Positions 16,433 to 25,261 of a stretch of DNA of 28,946 nucleotides are shown piece by piece (position 1 is the first letter of the stretch; every line of letters starts with the position of its first letter). The DNA is taken from NCBI RefSeq assembly GCF_025602895.1, contig NW_026516505.1, positions 1 through 28,946 of the forward strand. The letters run 5' to 3'. Below the pieces are notes generated by a model. It did not search any database and was not told the DNA's origin. It saw nothing but the letters and a program-made list of their open reading frames with translations. The stretch is from Polychytrium aggregatum (taxonomy: Eukaryota; Chytridiomycota; Chytridiomycetes; Polychytriales). The translations under genes and the position numbers were made by a program.

Positions 16433-18945
16433 TCGTCCAGTCCCGCCGAGCAGCCGAGACCCTGGCCATGAACAAGCTGCACTCCCTCAACGCTTCCGAG
16501 GTCGCCAAGTCCCTGGCCGCCATGAAGAAGCGCAAGGAGCTCGACGACGCCTTCCACTTCGACAACTCGGACGAGGCCCTCGAGCGACTTGTGGTCCACT
16601 ACGGCAAGGTCTCGTCGCACTCCCAGGACACCCCCGGTGCCGCCTTTGACCGGACCGTCGGCCCAAGACCCCTGGACACTGTTCCGCGCCTGCTCCCCGA
16701 AGACCGCTCCATTCCCCGCTTGTCGTCGGACGAGGTGGCCGATGCCATCGTCAAGTCCCCAAAGCGCAAGTCTTCCGGCCCGGACAAGATCAAGGCCGAG
16801 ATGCTGCACCCTGTCGCTCCCGTGGTCGCTCCCTGGCTCCGGGCCATCCTGCTGGCCGCCCTCAAGGCCTCCGTCGTCCCGACCGAGTGGAACACTGTCC
16901 TGATCCATCCGGTCTACAAGAACAAGGGTTCGATCCTCGATCCGGCCATGTACCGGCCCATCGGGTTGACCCAGGTCCTCCGCAAGATCGCCGAGCGAGT
17001 CCTGCTGCCGTTCCTCACCCGCGAGATCGGCATCATGGACATTGCCCAGGGAGGCTTCCGCCCGGACCGAGGCACCCTCGACCAGGTGTACTCGCTCGAC
17101 GCTCTTGTCCGCATGAACAAGATCCGCGACGACGAGTACAGCCTGGTCTTCCTCGACATCAAGGCCGCCTACGACACTGTCTGGCGGGAGCGCCTCTGGG
17201 ACAAGATCGCCACCCGAGGTGCTGGTCCGGTCGCCGTCGGGGTCCTCAGGGCCATGTTCGACCGCACTCTTGTCCGCGTCGCCAGCAAGGGCCGCACGTC
17301 GCAGCCTGTGTGGCTGCAGAAGGGTCTCATCCAAGGCTCGGTCCTGAGTCCCCTTCTGTTCAGTGCCCACATTGACGACCTGCCTGGACTGCTCCGAGCC
17401 GAGGACGGACTTGTGCTTGCCTCGAGTCGCCACCACCGTCTCCGGGTCAACTCGCTCTGGTTTGCCGATGACGGTGTCCTCATCTGTCCGGCTGGCCGCA
17501 CCCAGGCCATGCTGGATATCTGCGAACGCCACAGCATCGACAACCGGTACCGCTTCTCGCCTCCCAAGTGCGAGGTGCTGTACTCGGCCTGCAACGTCGA
17601 CCAGCTCCATCCCGCCAAGCTGTACGGCACCGAGCTGCCCAAGGTCCTCCAGTTCCGCTACCTCGGTGTCATGGTCGACATTGACGGATTCCGCCCGGAC
17701 CTCCAGTTCGACAAGCTCCTCCGCAAGGTCCACATGGTCACCGACACCGTGGTTGGACTCGGCATCACCCTCGGCAAGGTCTCGGCCAAGACCATCACCC
17801 AGGTCTACAAGACCTTTGTGCGGCCGACCCTCGAATACGGGATGGCCATGGACATCCCCGACCCAGCTCTGCGCGACCGCCTCGACGACGCCCAGATGAC
17901 GGCCCTCCGCACCATGTTCCGCGTCGGCCCCGGCACTCCCGTCGGTGCCATGCACCTCAACTGCGGCCTTCCCAAGATGTCGGTCCGTGTCAAGATGCTG
18001 GCCCTCCAGAACTGGGCCCGCTGGGACGACCAAGTCTCTGACGGCGACAAGATGCTGTCGATGATCCTGCGCAACAAGATCATTGCGCCGTACCACCCCG
18101 ACCAGTTCCTCGGCCAAGGAGTCCGAGCCGATCCGCACTGGGCCATGGTGGTCCGCCGACAAGAGGCCGACCACTCCCTCACGGCCACGGAGATCTACCG
18201 AGGCAAGACCCGACACCAGCCGCCGCCGCCCGGACCGCCCCGACCCCAGCCCGTCCCGATCAAGACCCTCATCTTCGAGGACCACATGAAGAACGGCTTC
18301 GACCGCTCCAAGCAGCTCACCGCCGCCTGCACCCCGTCGACCAAGATGTCGGGACTCTGGGAGGCTCGCGGGTACCAAGGATCCATGGTCATGCTCATGT
18401 TCATGGTCCGATGGCGACTCGGTGCTCTCCCAGGTCACTTCAGGTTTGGATACCGCAAGTGCAAGAACCTGGCTCGACACGGATCCGGGATCGACTTGAC
18501 CAGGACCCACGCACAGCAATGTGTGGATCCGCATCAAGTCCTGGTCCGCAAGGTCGCAGCCCTCAAGACGGCCCACCCGACTTGGGTGGAAAGTGGTATA
18601 GCCGGAGTGGGACCAGTGGACAAGCTGCTGGACCTGCTCTCTTTCGATCGCACTCCCCCTCGCACTCGCACCCCTCCCGCACTTGGATCGCTTGCTGCTC
18701 ATGTACCCGCTCCCCGCACTGCCTTCCGAGCATTCGCACTTGGTGCACACCCAGTACCAGCACCCACTCCCACAACCAGTGTAGTCCCACCCTTGCAGTC
18801 TCTCCCTGCACCCTCATCACAGCGTAGTATAGTGCCAGCACTTGTCACTCCACCACCCCGACCTCCCCTCGATCCTGCTGTTCCCTTGTGGGAACTGCTC
18901 GAAAATGTGTTCACCCGCTTGGTCTCAGACCTTGTGGGCAGCTGA
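16433..18945 (+). pseudogene. LINE ORF2 fragment (RT and C-terminal domain)
   Basis: About 836 residues matching ORF2 residues 389-1224. It lacks the endonuclease and ORF1, so it cannot move by itself. The frame is fully open, and compared with copy B only five amino-acid changes are seen (C to R, A to T, V to I, V to L, I to V) against about 30 silent ones. RT motifs QGSVLSPLLF and FADD are kept. The in-frame ATG upstream at 16405 lies in tail sequence and is not a real start. Confidence 0.93.
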
Positions 18946-19072
18946 GGCAGCACTAGGCTGCAACAGGAGTAAATAGGCTTGCCTGTGTACTCAACGTGCC
19001 GGGGTACCAACCTGTTGGACCTGATGGCTTGTCTTCTTGAATAAAGTTGACTATAGTAACAAAAAAAAAAAA
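16433..19072 (+). mobile_element. LINE copy C, 5'-truncated
   Basis: A 2.64-kb copy starting at the equivalent of base 13756 of copy B and ending with 12 As at 19061-19072. The coding part is the same length as in copy B (2,513 bp, no indels), with about 35 substitutions counted by eye. It is not followed by telomere-like repeats but by CC and the ATG of the 19075 ORF. Confidence 0.95.
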
Positions 19073-19074
19073 CC

Positions 19075-19836
19075 ATGTACAGCTGGATTCAGATGGTCAC
19101 TCGCAAAGATCATGGGATCTCCATCTTCAAAGATGGCAATCGCCGCTTCGCCGAGAACCTCGATTTCGCTCGAGAGCAGACTCATCTCCTCCTCTCCGAC
19201 ATTCGCACTCACTTCTCCGCCACCACAGCGCTTCCTTTCGTTTCCGAGGCCGTCGATACTCTTCGCTCTCTCCTCGACCATACCTCTGGTGAGCTTGCCG
19301 ATGGAGACTTGCTCTTGAACGAGCAGCAGGTCATCGCCCTGCACAGTGCTGTCATCACGCTCCATCGTGACGAGCTCCCCGACGAGGAACAAGACATCTC
19401 TTGCTTCCTGCAGTACACCAAGCACTGCATCGTCAATGGTGTTTCGGCCAGCAAGTCTCAAGCACCAGCAGAGACGCCCGTAGGCTCCACCCCTCGCTTC
19501 TTTGCGCGACACTCGACTCCCCTTCGTCTGAAGAGAAAGTCCCCTCCACGTCAGAGTCCCGAGCCCGCTGCCGAGGGTGCCAGAGCTTCGCCCAGCTTCC
19601 CTCCTCGATCTCGCCGCCGACTTTCGAGCCCCGATGTCTCTATAGAGGTCGTCATTGAAACCACAGAGCAGCCGAGCACCACGGTCAAGATCGAAGATCG
19701 AATGATAATGCTCAGACTCAAGAACCTTTGGCTGCAAAACGAGCTCCTTCGCGAACGCATCAAGACCGAGCGAGTCCTCCGTGAGGAAAAGGTCGCTGCC
19801 ATCAGACGCGGCGACCCCACAACTTCCTCCTATTAG
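19075..19836 (+). CDS. Hypothetical protein starting at the LINE junction
   Basis: 253 codons, function not recognised. The ATG lies two bases after the poly(A) of LINE C, and an in-frame stop sits at 19054 in LINE sequence. The original 5' part of this gene may therefore have been lost when the LINE attached. Residues 1-130 look globular (MYSWIQMVTRKDHGISIFKD). Residues 135-195 are basic and Pro/Ser-rich (TPLRLKRKSPPRQSPEP). The C-terminus is a strong helix, possibly a coiled coil (LRLKNLWLQNELLRERIKTE). Codon use is even and GC-rich, as in a real gene. It ends 62 bases before the Fanzor frame on the same strand, so the two could be remnants of one mobile unit; that is inference. Confidence 0.55.
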   Translation: MYSWIQMVTRKDHGISIFKDGNRRFAENLDFAREQTHLLLSDIRTHFSATTALPFVSEAVDTLRSLLDHTSGELADGDLLLNEQQVIALHSAVITLHRDELPDEEQDISCFLQYTKHCIVNGVSASKSQAPAETPVGSTPRFFARHSTPLRLKRKSPPRQSPEPAAEGARASPSFPPRSRRRLSSPDVSIEVVIETTEQPSTTVKIEDRMIMLRLKNLWLQNELLRERIKTERVLREEKVAAIRRGDPTTSSY

Positions 19837-19898
19837 CTCAATATGATCAATATATCGCACCATTTGGTCCCTTGACTTGATATCTGTCCCTGAGTCGG

Positions 19899-21041
19899 AT
19901 GATGTGTCCCTGTTGTGACATGCGCTGGATGGGGGTTTGGATTTTCACTCAAAAGCATAAGCATCCGCCATCGGCCTGCATCCCAACCGGCCCGCCTCAC
20001 GATATCCAGAAACTTTTGCGAAGACATCCCATACCTCATCTGATACAACTAGACCTTCGACCACAATCCGTGCATCTCCTCGGTGATCACACTCTTCAAC
20101 AGCATGGTGCGGGCCGTTTATGTCTCGATCTGTCGTCAGCTCACATATACCACATGGATGCTCTCAAGCTGGCCCATCCCAGCGCACAAGCCACTCCTGT
20201 GCAGCTTCTGCGTCCGCCTCTTCCACAGCCTGTGGATGATGATGGCGACCCCATGCTGTCCAGAAGCATGAAGAGTGTCAAGAAGCCACCCAAGCACAGC
20301 CGGATGGAGAGGAGCTTCCTTCCCCGCCTCCGTGCCGACGGGACCATTGAGGATCGCCGACTGCAGCTCCCCTTCCTCTGCGACACTCGCATCATGCGGA
20401 CCAAGACCGGTAAATTCTACATCGTGGTCCCGGAGCCACTTGTCCGTCCGGGCGAAAGCCAAGCCCAGGACACGGCCAAGAAAGTCGTCTCTATCGATCC
20501 TGGCGTCCGTGACTTCATCACCACATACGATCCTTCCGGCCTTGTCACCGCCTGGGGTGCCTCCAAATCTCACTCGACCAATGGTGGCAGGGACACCAAG
20601 AACAGGATGCGTCGAGCAGCCCTCCGCATCCTCGAGCGCATCCGATGCCTTGTCAACGATCTCCACCGCAAGGCAGCCAAGTGGCTCTGCTCGACGTACA
20701 ACGTCATCTACATCCCCAAGCTCAACCTCCACCAGCTGGCAGCACACTGCTCTGGACGAGTGGTCAATGAGAAGATGGCCATGCTGGCCCACTGTCGCTT
20801 TGTCGACACCCTCGTCCACAAGTCCAGGGAGTATGCTGACTGCAGGGTGTGCATTGTTGGGGAGGAGTACACGAGCAAGACATGCACTCGGTGCGGGCAC
20901 ATCAAGCGGGACCTGGGAGCGGCCAAGGTGTACCACTGCAGGGAGTGTGGGTTGATGATAGATCGAGACATCAATGGGGCTCGTAACATTCTGTTGAAGA
21001 ATGCGAGTACGGATGACGTTCTTGGCGAGGGCATGGTGTAG
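19899..21041 (+). CDS. Fanzor-like (eukaryotic TnpB) RNA-guided nuclease, N-terminal lobe not recognised
   Basis: 380 codons; the recognisable part starts near residue 124. Known Fanzor/TnpB proteins are RNA-guided DNA nucleases. Seen here: a strand-rich block TKTGKFYIVVPEP (168-180), RuvC-I VVSIDPGVRDF (D200), an arginine-rich bridge-like helix (about 230-262), RuvC-II VIYIPKLNL where the usual Glu is Pro273, two Glu at 322-323 in GEEYTSKTC, a zinc ribbon C329, C332, C347, C350, and RuvC-III DRDINGARNI (D355/D357). Pro at RuvC-II with a compensating Glu about 50 residues later matches the rearranged site reported for Fanzors. The first 120 residues do not look like the WED/REC lobe, so the gene may be truncated, spliced or decayed. 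Start chosen as the first ATG of the open frame; the true start is uncertain. Confidence 0.8.
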   Translation: MMCPCCDMRWMGVWIFTQKHKHPPSACIPTGPPHDIQKLLRRHPIPHLIQLDLRPQSVHLLGDHTLQQHGAGRLCLDLSSAHIYHMDALKLAHPSAQATPVQLLRPPLPQPVDDDGDPMLSRSMKSVKKPPKHSRMERSFLPRLRADGTIEDRRLQLPFLCDTRIMRTKTGKFYIVVPEPLVRPGESQAQDTAKKVVSIDPGVRDFITTYDPSGLVTAWGASKSHSTNGGRDTKNRMRRAALRILERIRCLVNDLHRKAAKWLCSTYNVIYIPKLNLHQLAAHCSGRVVNEKMAMLAHCRFVDTLVHKSREYADCRVCIVGEEYTSKTCTRCGHIKRDLGAAKVYHCRECGLMIDRDINGARNILLKNASTDDVLGEGMV

Positions 21042-21399
21042 CCTCACAAACACCCCTTGGACCCGAACTGGCGGTGCTTGGTGCAGCAGGTTGGATCCAT
21101 AGTGTTGGTATCGATGGAAAACTCAATGGAACGGCAGTTGTATCTGAACTTGGATGACGGGAATGTGGGTTCAATTCCATATTCGATTCCATGTTCGATG
21201 AAGGTGGCTATGCATGTGGCAGTGCTTGTACAACATCGATTCCAGCCAGCAAGCCATCGGATCGAGCCAGGCTTGTATGTGTGTGTGTGATGTCAATGGC
21301 CAGAGTATGGCTTGCCATTGTTTGGCTTGCTTCGCCACTTCCCTCACTTTCATCTGTCCATCGCCATCACCCACTTGCTTCCATCCTGTCTCCGTCAAC
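21042..21399. other. Fanzor 3' flank / SEL1 upstream region
   Basis: No gene seen. A stem GGTGT/ACACC (21035-21039 with 21050-21054) spans the Fanzor stop, and TGCT/AGCA forms a small stem nearby. Guide RNAs of TnpB-type nucleases usually come from the 3' end and flank of the gene, so this is the place to look for one, but nothing proves it. A 12-bp unit, ATTCCATATTCG then ATTCCATGTTCG, is repeated in tandem at 21174-21197. Confidence 0.4.
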
Positions 21400-22980
21400 A
21401 TGGCCAGCATGGACGAGCCTGCTTCACCCACGGCATCATCCGCCACCCACCAAATTCAAGCTGAAGCCAGAACAACCTCGTCGATGCCCGACACCATCCA
21501 CTCCTCACTCGAACACATCCAAGACATCTTCACCATCATCTGTTGCAACGACAGCTTCCAGTTTGCCCTCGATTTGAACACCATCAAGACCCTCCTCCGA
21601 GTGTGCAGACGTGTCCGCCCTCTCCTGAGCTACAAGCTGACTCACTTCCAGAGCTGGTGCCAGAAGGCAGGACTGTGTCGTCCCGATGGGTCCCTTAGGT
21701 TTGGGCTTACCCCCAGCGACCAGATTGCCCTCTCGCTGCACTTCGAATGTCAAGGCACAGCCGACCGATCCTGGCTCAAAGATCAAGCCATCCGGGGCAA
21801 TGCAGCCGCATCGTACTTCATGGCATGGAAGCTTAGTATTGAACTCCGTGGTCAGCAGTCGCTGGACCCTTCCGAGTGCGTAGCTCAACAGCAACAAATC
21901 TTCCACCTTATGGAAACAGCGGCCAAAGCAAAGCATTCGATGGCTCAATTCCAGCTAGCGTTATGCTATCGTGATGCCTTTGGAGTCAAGCGAGACCAAC
22001 CTATGGCCATCGAGCTCTATCGAGAGCTTGCGGAACTTGGAATGCCTCAGGCTCAAGTCGCCCTCGGACTATACTACGAATATGGAGAGAGTGTCGATCA
22101 AGACTTTGACACAGCCATCGAGTGGTATTCCAAGGCGGCTGCCCAAGGCTATGACTTTGGTCGTCTCCGAATCGGTTTCCTTCGAGGCTGGTTCTCGCTC
22201 ATCGGCCACGGAGTCAAACAGAGCGACGTCGCTGCCTTCAACCACTGGCAGGAAGTCAGCACCAAGTCTACCGATCCGTTCCTCAAGCCCATCGCCACCC
22301 ACATGCTTGGTTGGATGCACTACCTCGGCCGAGGAACAGTGCGAGACGATCAGAAGGGCGTCAAGATTATCCGAGAGAACCAATCGGAAATATTCAAGCT
22401 CGGAGAGGCCGAGGGCCTTGCATCGCAATGGAATAACATCAAGTCCGAAATACCTGCACATCGCGAGTTCTTCGAGCTGTGCAAGCTGGGATCGAATCGT
22501 GACTGGCTGTGCAGACATCTCATGGCTGTGTGTCTGTTTTATGGATTCGGAACCACGCAAAACAGAACAAAGGCAGCAGGAATCCTCGAGCAGCTCGCCA
22601 ACGAAGGCCACAGCGACAGCCAGTTGTGGATTGGAGATTGCTACTTTGGTGGCAGAGGAGTATCGAGGAACTACGAGAAGGCATTCGAGTGGTACAGCAA
22701 GTCGGCCGACCAAGGCAACTCGTATGGGCAGAATATGGTTGGTGTGTGCATTCTCTATGGATACGGAGTCACCAAAGCCTACACCGAGGCGTTCGAGTGG
22801 TTCCGCAAGTCGGCCGAACAGGGCAATCGATACGGACAGTCCAATCTCGGCATTTGCTACAAGAACGGTTGGGGTGTCCCCGAGGACATCGACACCGCTG
22901 TTTCCTGGTACCGCAAGTCCGCAGACCAAGATCTCGATTGGTCTGTCGATTGCCTTAGAGAACTCGCCAAGTGGCCCTGA
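21400..22980 (+). CDS. SEL1-like repeat protein
   Basis: 526 residues. The start ATG at 21400 (caacATGG) has a better context than the ATG at 21214, whose extra residues look like translated leader. An N-terminal region of about 170 residues with no clear family (AHIQDIFTII-like helices, CRRVRPLLSYKLTHFQSW) is followed by at least seven SEL1/TPR-like repeats. Repeat cores are easy to see: AQVALGLYYEYGESVDQDF, SQLWIGDCYFGGRGVSRNY, GQNMVGVCILYGYGVTKAY and GQSNLGICYKNGWGVPEDI, each followed by A-x-E/S-W-[YF]-x-K-[SA]-A. Such alpha-solenoids are scaffolds for protein complexes; the partner is unknown. A less regular stretch lies between the first and second repeat groups (residues about 295-400). 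Single exon, intact. Confidence 0.9.
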   Translation: MASMDEPASPTASSATHQIQAEARTTSSMPDTIHSSLEHIQDIFTIICCNDSFQFALDLNTIKTLLRVCRRVRPLLSYKLTHFQSWCQKAGLCRPDGSLRFGLTPSDQIALSLHFECQGTADRSWLKDQAIRGNAAASYFMAWKLSIELRGQQSLDPSECVAQQQQIFHLMETAAKAKHSMAQFQLALCYRDAFGVKRDQPMAIELYRELAELGMPQAQVALGLYYEYGESVDQDFDTAIEWYSKAAAQGYDFGRLRIGFLRGWFSLIGHGVKQSDVAAFNHWQEVSTKSTDPFLKPIATHMLGWMHYLGRGTVRDDQKGVKIIRENQSEIFKLGEAEGLASQWNNIKSEIPAHREFFELCKLGSNRDWLCRHLMAVCLFYGFGTTQNRTKAAGILEQLANEGHSDSQLWIGDCYFGGRGVSRNYEKAFEWYSKSADQGNSYGQNMVGVCILYGYGVTKAYTEAFEWFRKSAEQGNRYGQSNLGICYKNGWGVPEDIDTAVSWYRKSADQDLDWSVDCLRELAKWP

Positions 22981-23610
22981 TCCCAAAGTCCTCTCCTAAA
23001 CAGTCCAGTGGCGACCCTGAACATTGAAGCAGAACAGCCAAGCAAACCGCACTGCCATCATCCGTTCCAGCCACCAGAGTCCCACAGTATATTTGACAGT
23101 AAATACATCTATTATATCGACTAAACAAAGCAGTGCTGTCCCATATCCATCACTGATGTTGATCGACTGAGAACAATATCGAATGACTCGACAACAGCAA
23201 CTCGACCACCACACTCGATCCTCCCTTTGGAACTGCAACTATTGGAAAGAACGAGAACAATCCGGATCACCCTGTCGCCACATAATACCAGATAAAGCAA
23301 GAAGCAAACCACCAGCCTTACTCGTCTCTGAGAGCTTCCATTTCTGACCCCTGGTATTGCTGGCTGGCTCTGGCATTAGGTGTTGGCTTTGCCAACCAGG
23401 ACATTTTACAATCATCATTGCAGCTCTCTATCCCTTGGGGACCTGTTTGTGGAGGGACGGCGATGTCAAGTTTTGCCGAACTCATCTATTCAGTGACAGT
23501 TTGGAATCTGCAGCTCCGACTTCCATGTCCAGACTTGTGCTGGCGTATGCCTGTGGCATTACTTCCTCAGGCTCCTACTGTCGTGCGTGGCGTATCCGAG
23601 GGATTGGCGT
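22981..23610. other. Intergenic, nothing recognised
   Basis: AT-richer than the flanks. No convincing coding frame, repeat or RNA gene was seen on either strand. Confidence 0.5.
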
Positions 23611-24090
23611 CTACGACAGACATTCAGTTGCGATGTCATCCAACACCGCCACAACATTCAGCCAGATCGCTGGTCTGTTGTTGAGGATTCGTTCGCGTTT
23701 GGCTCGCCATTTGCTCAGTTTTTCCTGGTCGATGGTGGCTGGTCTTGCGGGCACTCGAGCCAGTTTGGGGAGTGCGTCGATTGCAAGGTCGATGTATGTG
23801 ACGCCTTCGGAGATCCTCGCAGGGTGTACATACTGCTCGAGACGGTTCTTGGCTCGGACACATTCCGACGCATGTTTCCTGTTGACATACACCTTGGGAC
23901 TATTGGGTCCAGGCTTTATGCACGCTCCGTCAGGTTTGGGAGGGAAGCCTCCGACCCGCCAGAGGAACATTCTTCGGGCTTGAGCGACTGATATCGCTGG
24001 TATCCTTGCGGTCAGTCCCGCAGCGTGCGTGGGAGCGTGGGATGCATGGAATCCTGGGTCATTATGAGGTTGGGCCCACTGATGAAACAT
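23611..24090 (-). pseudogene. Relic of a diverged LINE ORF2 C-terminus
   Basis: 159 codons with no stop. The middle reads FLWRVGGFPPKP ... NRKHASECVRA, which lines up with RWRLGALPGHFR ... TRTHAQQCVDP near the ORF2 C-terminus of the LINEs here: same W-R-x-G-x-x-P spacing, same K/T-H-A-x-x-C-V zinc motif, and a later hydrophobic helix (YIDLAIDALPKL against GPVDKLLDLLSF). The rest of an ORF2 is not found upstream, where tRNA genes begin at 24152. Most likely an old fragment of a related family on the opposite strand. The alignment is by eye and short; a host gene with a similar zinc motif is possible. Confidence 0.45.
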
Positions 24091-24151
24091 TCGATGATCG
24101 AAACAGGGTGCACCGTTTCATAGAGTGAGCCGGTGTAATTGGAAGTCACAG

Positions 24152-24225
24152 GGTTTCGTGGTGTAGTTGGTTATCACGTGAGTCTAACACACTCAAGGTC
24201 TCCGGTTCGATCCCGGACGAAACCA
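24152..24225 (+). tRNA. tRNA-Val (AAC)
   Basis: Full cloverleaf by eye: acceptor GGTTTCG/CGAAACC with discriminator A, D arm GTG...CAC, anticodon stem TGAGT/ACTCA with loop CTAACAC (anticodon AAC), T arm TCCGG/CCGGA around TTCGATC. No intron. It ends 7 bases before tRNA-Ile, with no T-run between. Confidence 0.96.
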
Positions 24226-24232
24226 TTCTCTC

Positions 24233-24306
24233 GCTCCGCTAGCTCAGTTGGTTAGAGCGTGGTGCTAATAACGCCAAGGTCACAGGTTCGATCCCTGTGC
24301 GGAGCA
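24233..24306 (+). tRNA. tRNA-Ile (AAT)
   Basis: Acceptor GCTCCGC/GCGGAGC with discriminator A, D arm GCTC...GAGC, anticodon stem TGGTG/CGCCA with loop CTAATAA (anticodon AAT), T arm CACAG/CTGTG around GTTCGATCC. No intron. Followed at once by six Ts. Confidence 0.96.
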
Positions 24307-24312
24307 TTTTTT
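24307..24312 (+). terminator. Pol III terminator of the Val-Ile pair
   Basis: Six consecutive Ts directly after the discriminator base of tRNA-Ile; no such run follows tRNA-Val. Confidence 0.85.
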
Positions 24313-25100
24313 GCTACCCTTCTCGGTTTACACTCCACTTTTGGTTCTCTCTCATCCCCTCTTTACCCTCATCGCTGTCTTGATGTTCTCCAACACCGTT
24401 GCAATATCCAGTTGCATGTGCTTTGCGTCCGTGGATGAGGGCATCGTGCACTTTTGCTTTGTCATTTTCCGTGAACACCTACTGGTGAGCTTTGGCGAAT
24501 GCCGTCGAGAATAGGGAAGCGAAGGATGCAGGTGGTCGTCATGGGCCATTACAGTTCTGGAGTCTGGGCGAAAGCATCTGATGATCAGTCGAGTCATGGG
24601 CTGTCCATCCGGGAAGGCGATACAAGGTGTATTGTCGTTTTCCAACATTCCAGTATGATGCTCAGTCCCGTGTCTGGTCCATGTTCCCTCTGTTGTGGAG
24701 GTCTCCTTGAGAATTGGCGATGGGACTCATCTCCATAAACGGTCATTTGTGTAGCGCTGAAAGAGGCGGTGCTGTTGGTCTGTGATCAGTTGTATGGCTT
24801 GGTGGTGAAGCTTCGAGGCACATCCCGTTGGAGCTGGGATGGCTTGCGCACTTTCTCAGTCCCTCTCATGCTTTCAGTCACCCCGGGGTGCTCGGCGTCT
24901 GACTTGGGATGGAAACCGAACTCTTATTGGTGCAATGCGAACACTTTTGTTACCGATAATCGTTTTCGCTATGCTTTCTTGATGATGCTTACGAGTCGCA
25001 GATGTGAACGATGATCGCATCACAATGTTACATCGTGAAGAGTACAATCCGCGGAAGAATCATCATAGCGGCAAAGAAAATAATTTGATTTAACAAGTGA
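24313..25100. other. Spacer between tRNA pairs
   Basis: Only short overlapping frames on both strands, none with recognisable motifs. Nothing else supported. Confidence 0.5.
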
Positions 25101-25172
25101 TCCGCATTGGTCCAGTGGCTAGGATTTCTCGCTCTCACCGAGACGGCCGGGGTTCGATTCCCCGATGCGGAA
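25101..25172 (+). tRNA. tRNA-Glu (CTC)
   Basis: Acceptor TCCGCAT/ATGCGGA with discriminator A, D arm GGTCCAGTGGCTAGGAT, anticodon stem TCTCG/CGAGA with loop CTCTCAC (anticodon CTC), T arm CGGGG/CCCCG around TTCGATT. No intron. Only four bases separate it from tRNA-Gln. Confidence 0.95.
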
Positions 25173-25176
25173 TATC

Positions 25177-25248
25177 GGTTCCATAGTGTAGCGGTTAGCA
25201 CTCAGGATTCTGACTCCTGCAACCCGAGTTCAAATCTCGGTGGGACCT
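25177..25248 (+). tRNA. tRNA-Gln (CTG)
   Basis: Acceptor GGTTCCA/TGGGACC (one T-G pair) with discriminator T, D arm GTG...CAC, anticodon stem CAGGA/TCCTG with loop TTCTGAC (anticodon CTG), T arm CCGAG/CTCGG around TTCAAAT. No intron. Confidence 0.95.
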
Positions 25249-25251
25249 CTA

Positions 25252-25261
25252 TTTTCGTTTT
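25252..25261 (+). terminator. Pol III terminator of the Glu-Gln pair
   Basis: Two four-T runs (25252-25255 and 25258-25261) follow tRNA-Gln, while the 4-base gap after tRNA-Glu has none. Confidence 0.75.

Noticed and set aside
14622-18750. Long minus-strand frames opposite ORF2 in both LINE copies
   Set aside because: Both mirror the conserved ORF2 codons; they are a by-product of third-position bias, not separate genes.
23357-23983. Plus-strand frame of 208 codons
   Set aside because: Lies opposite the better-supported minus-strand LINE-like frame and shows no motif.
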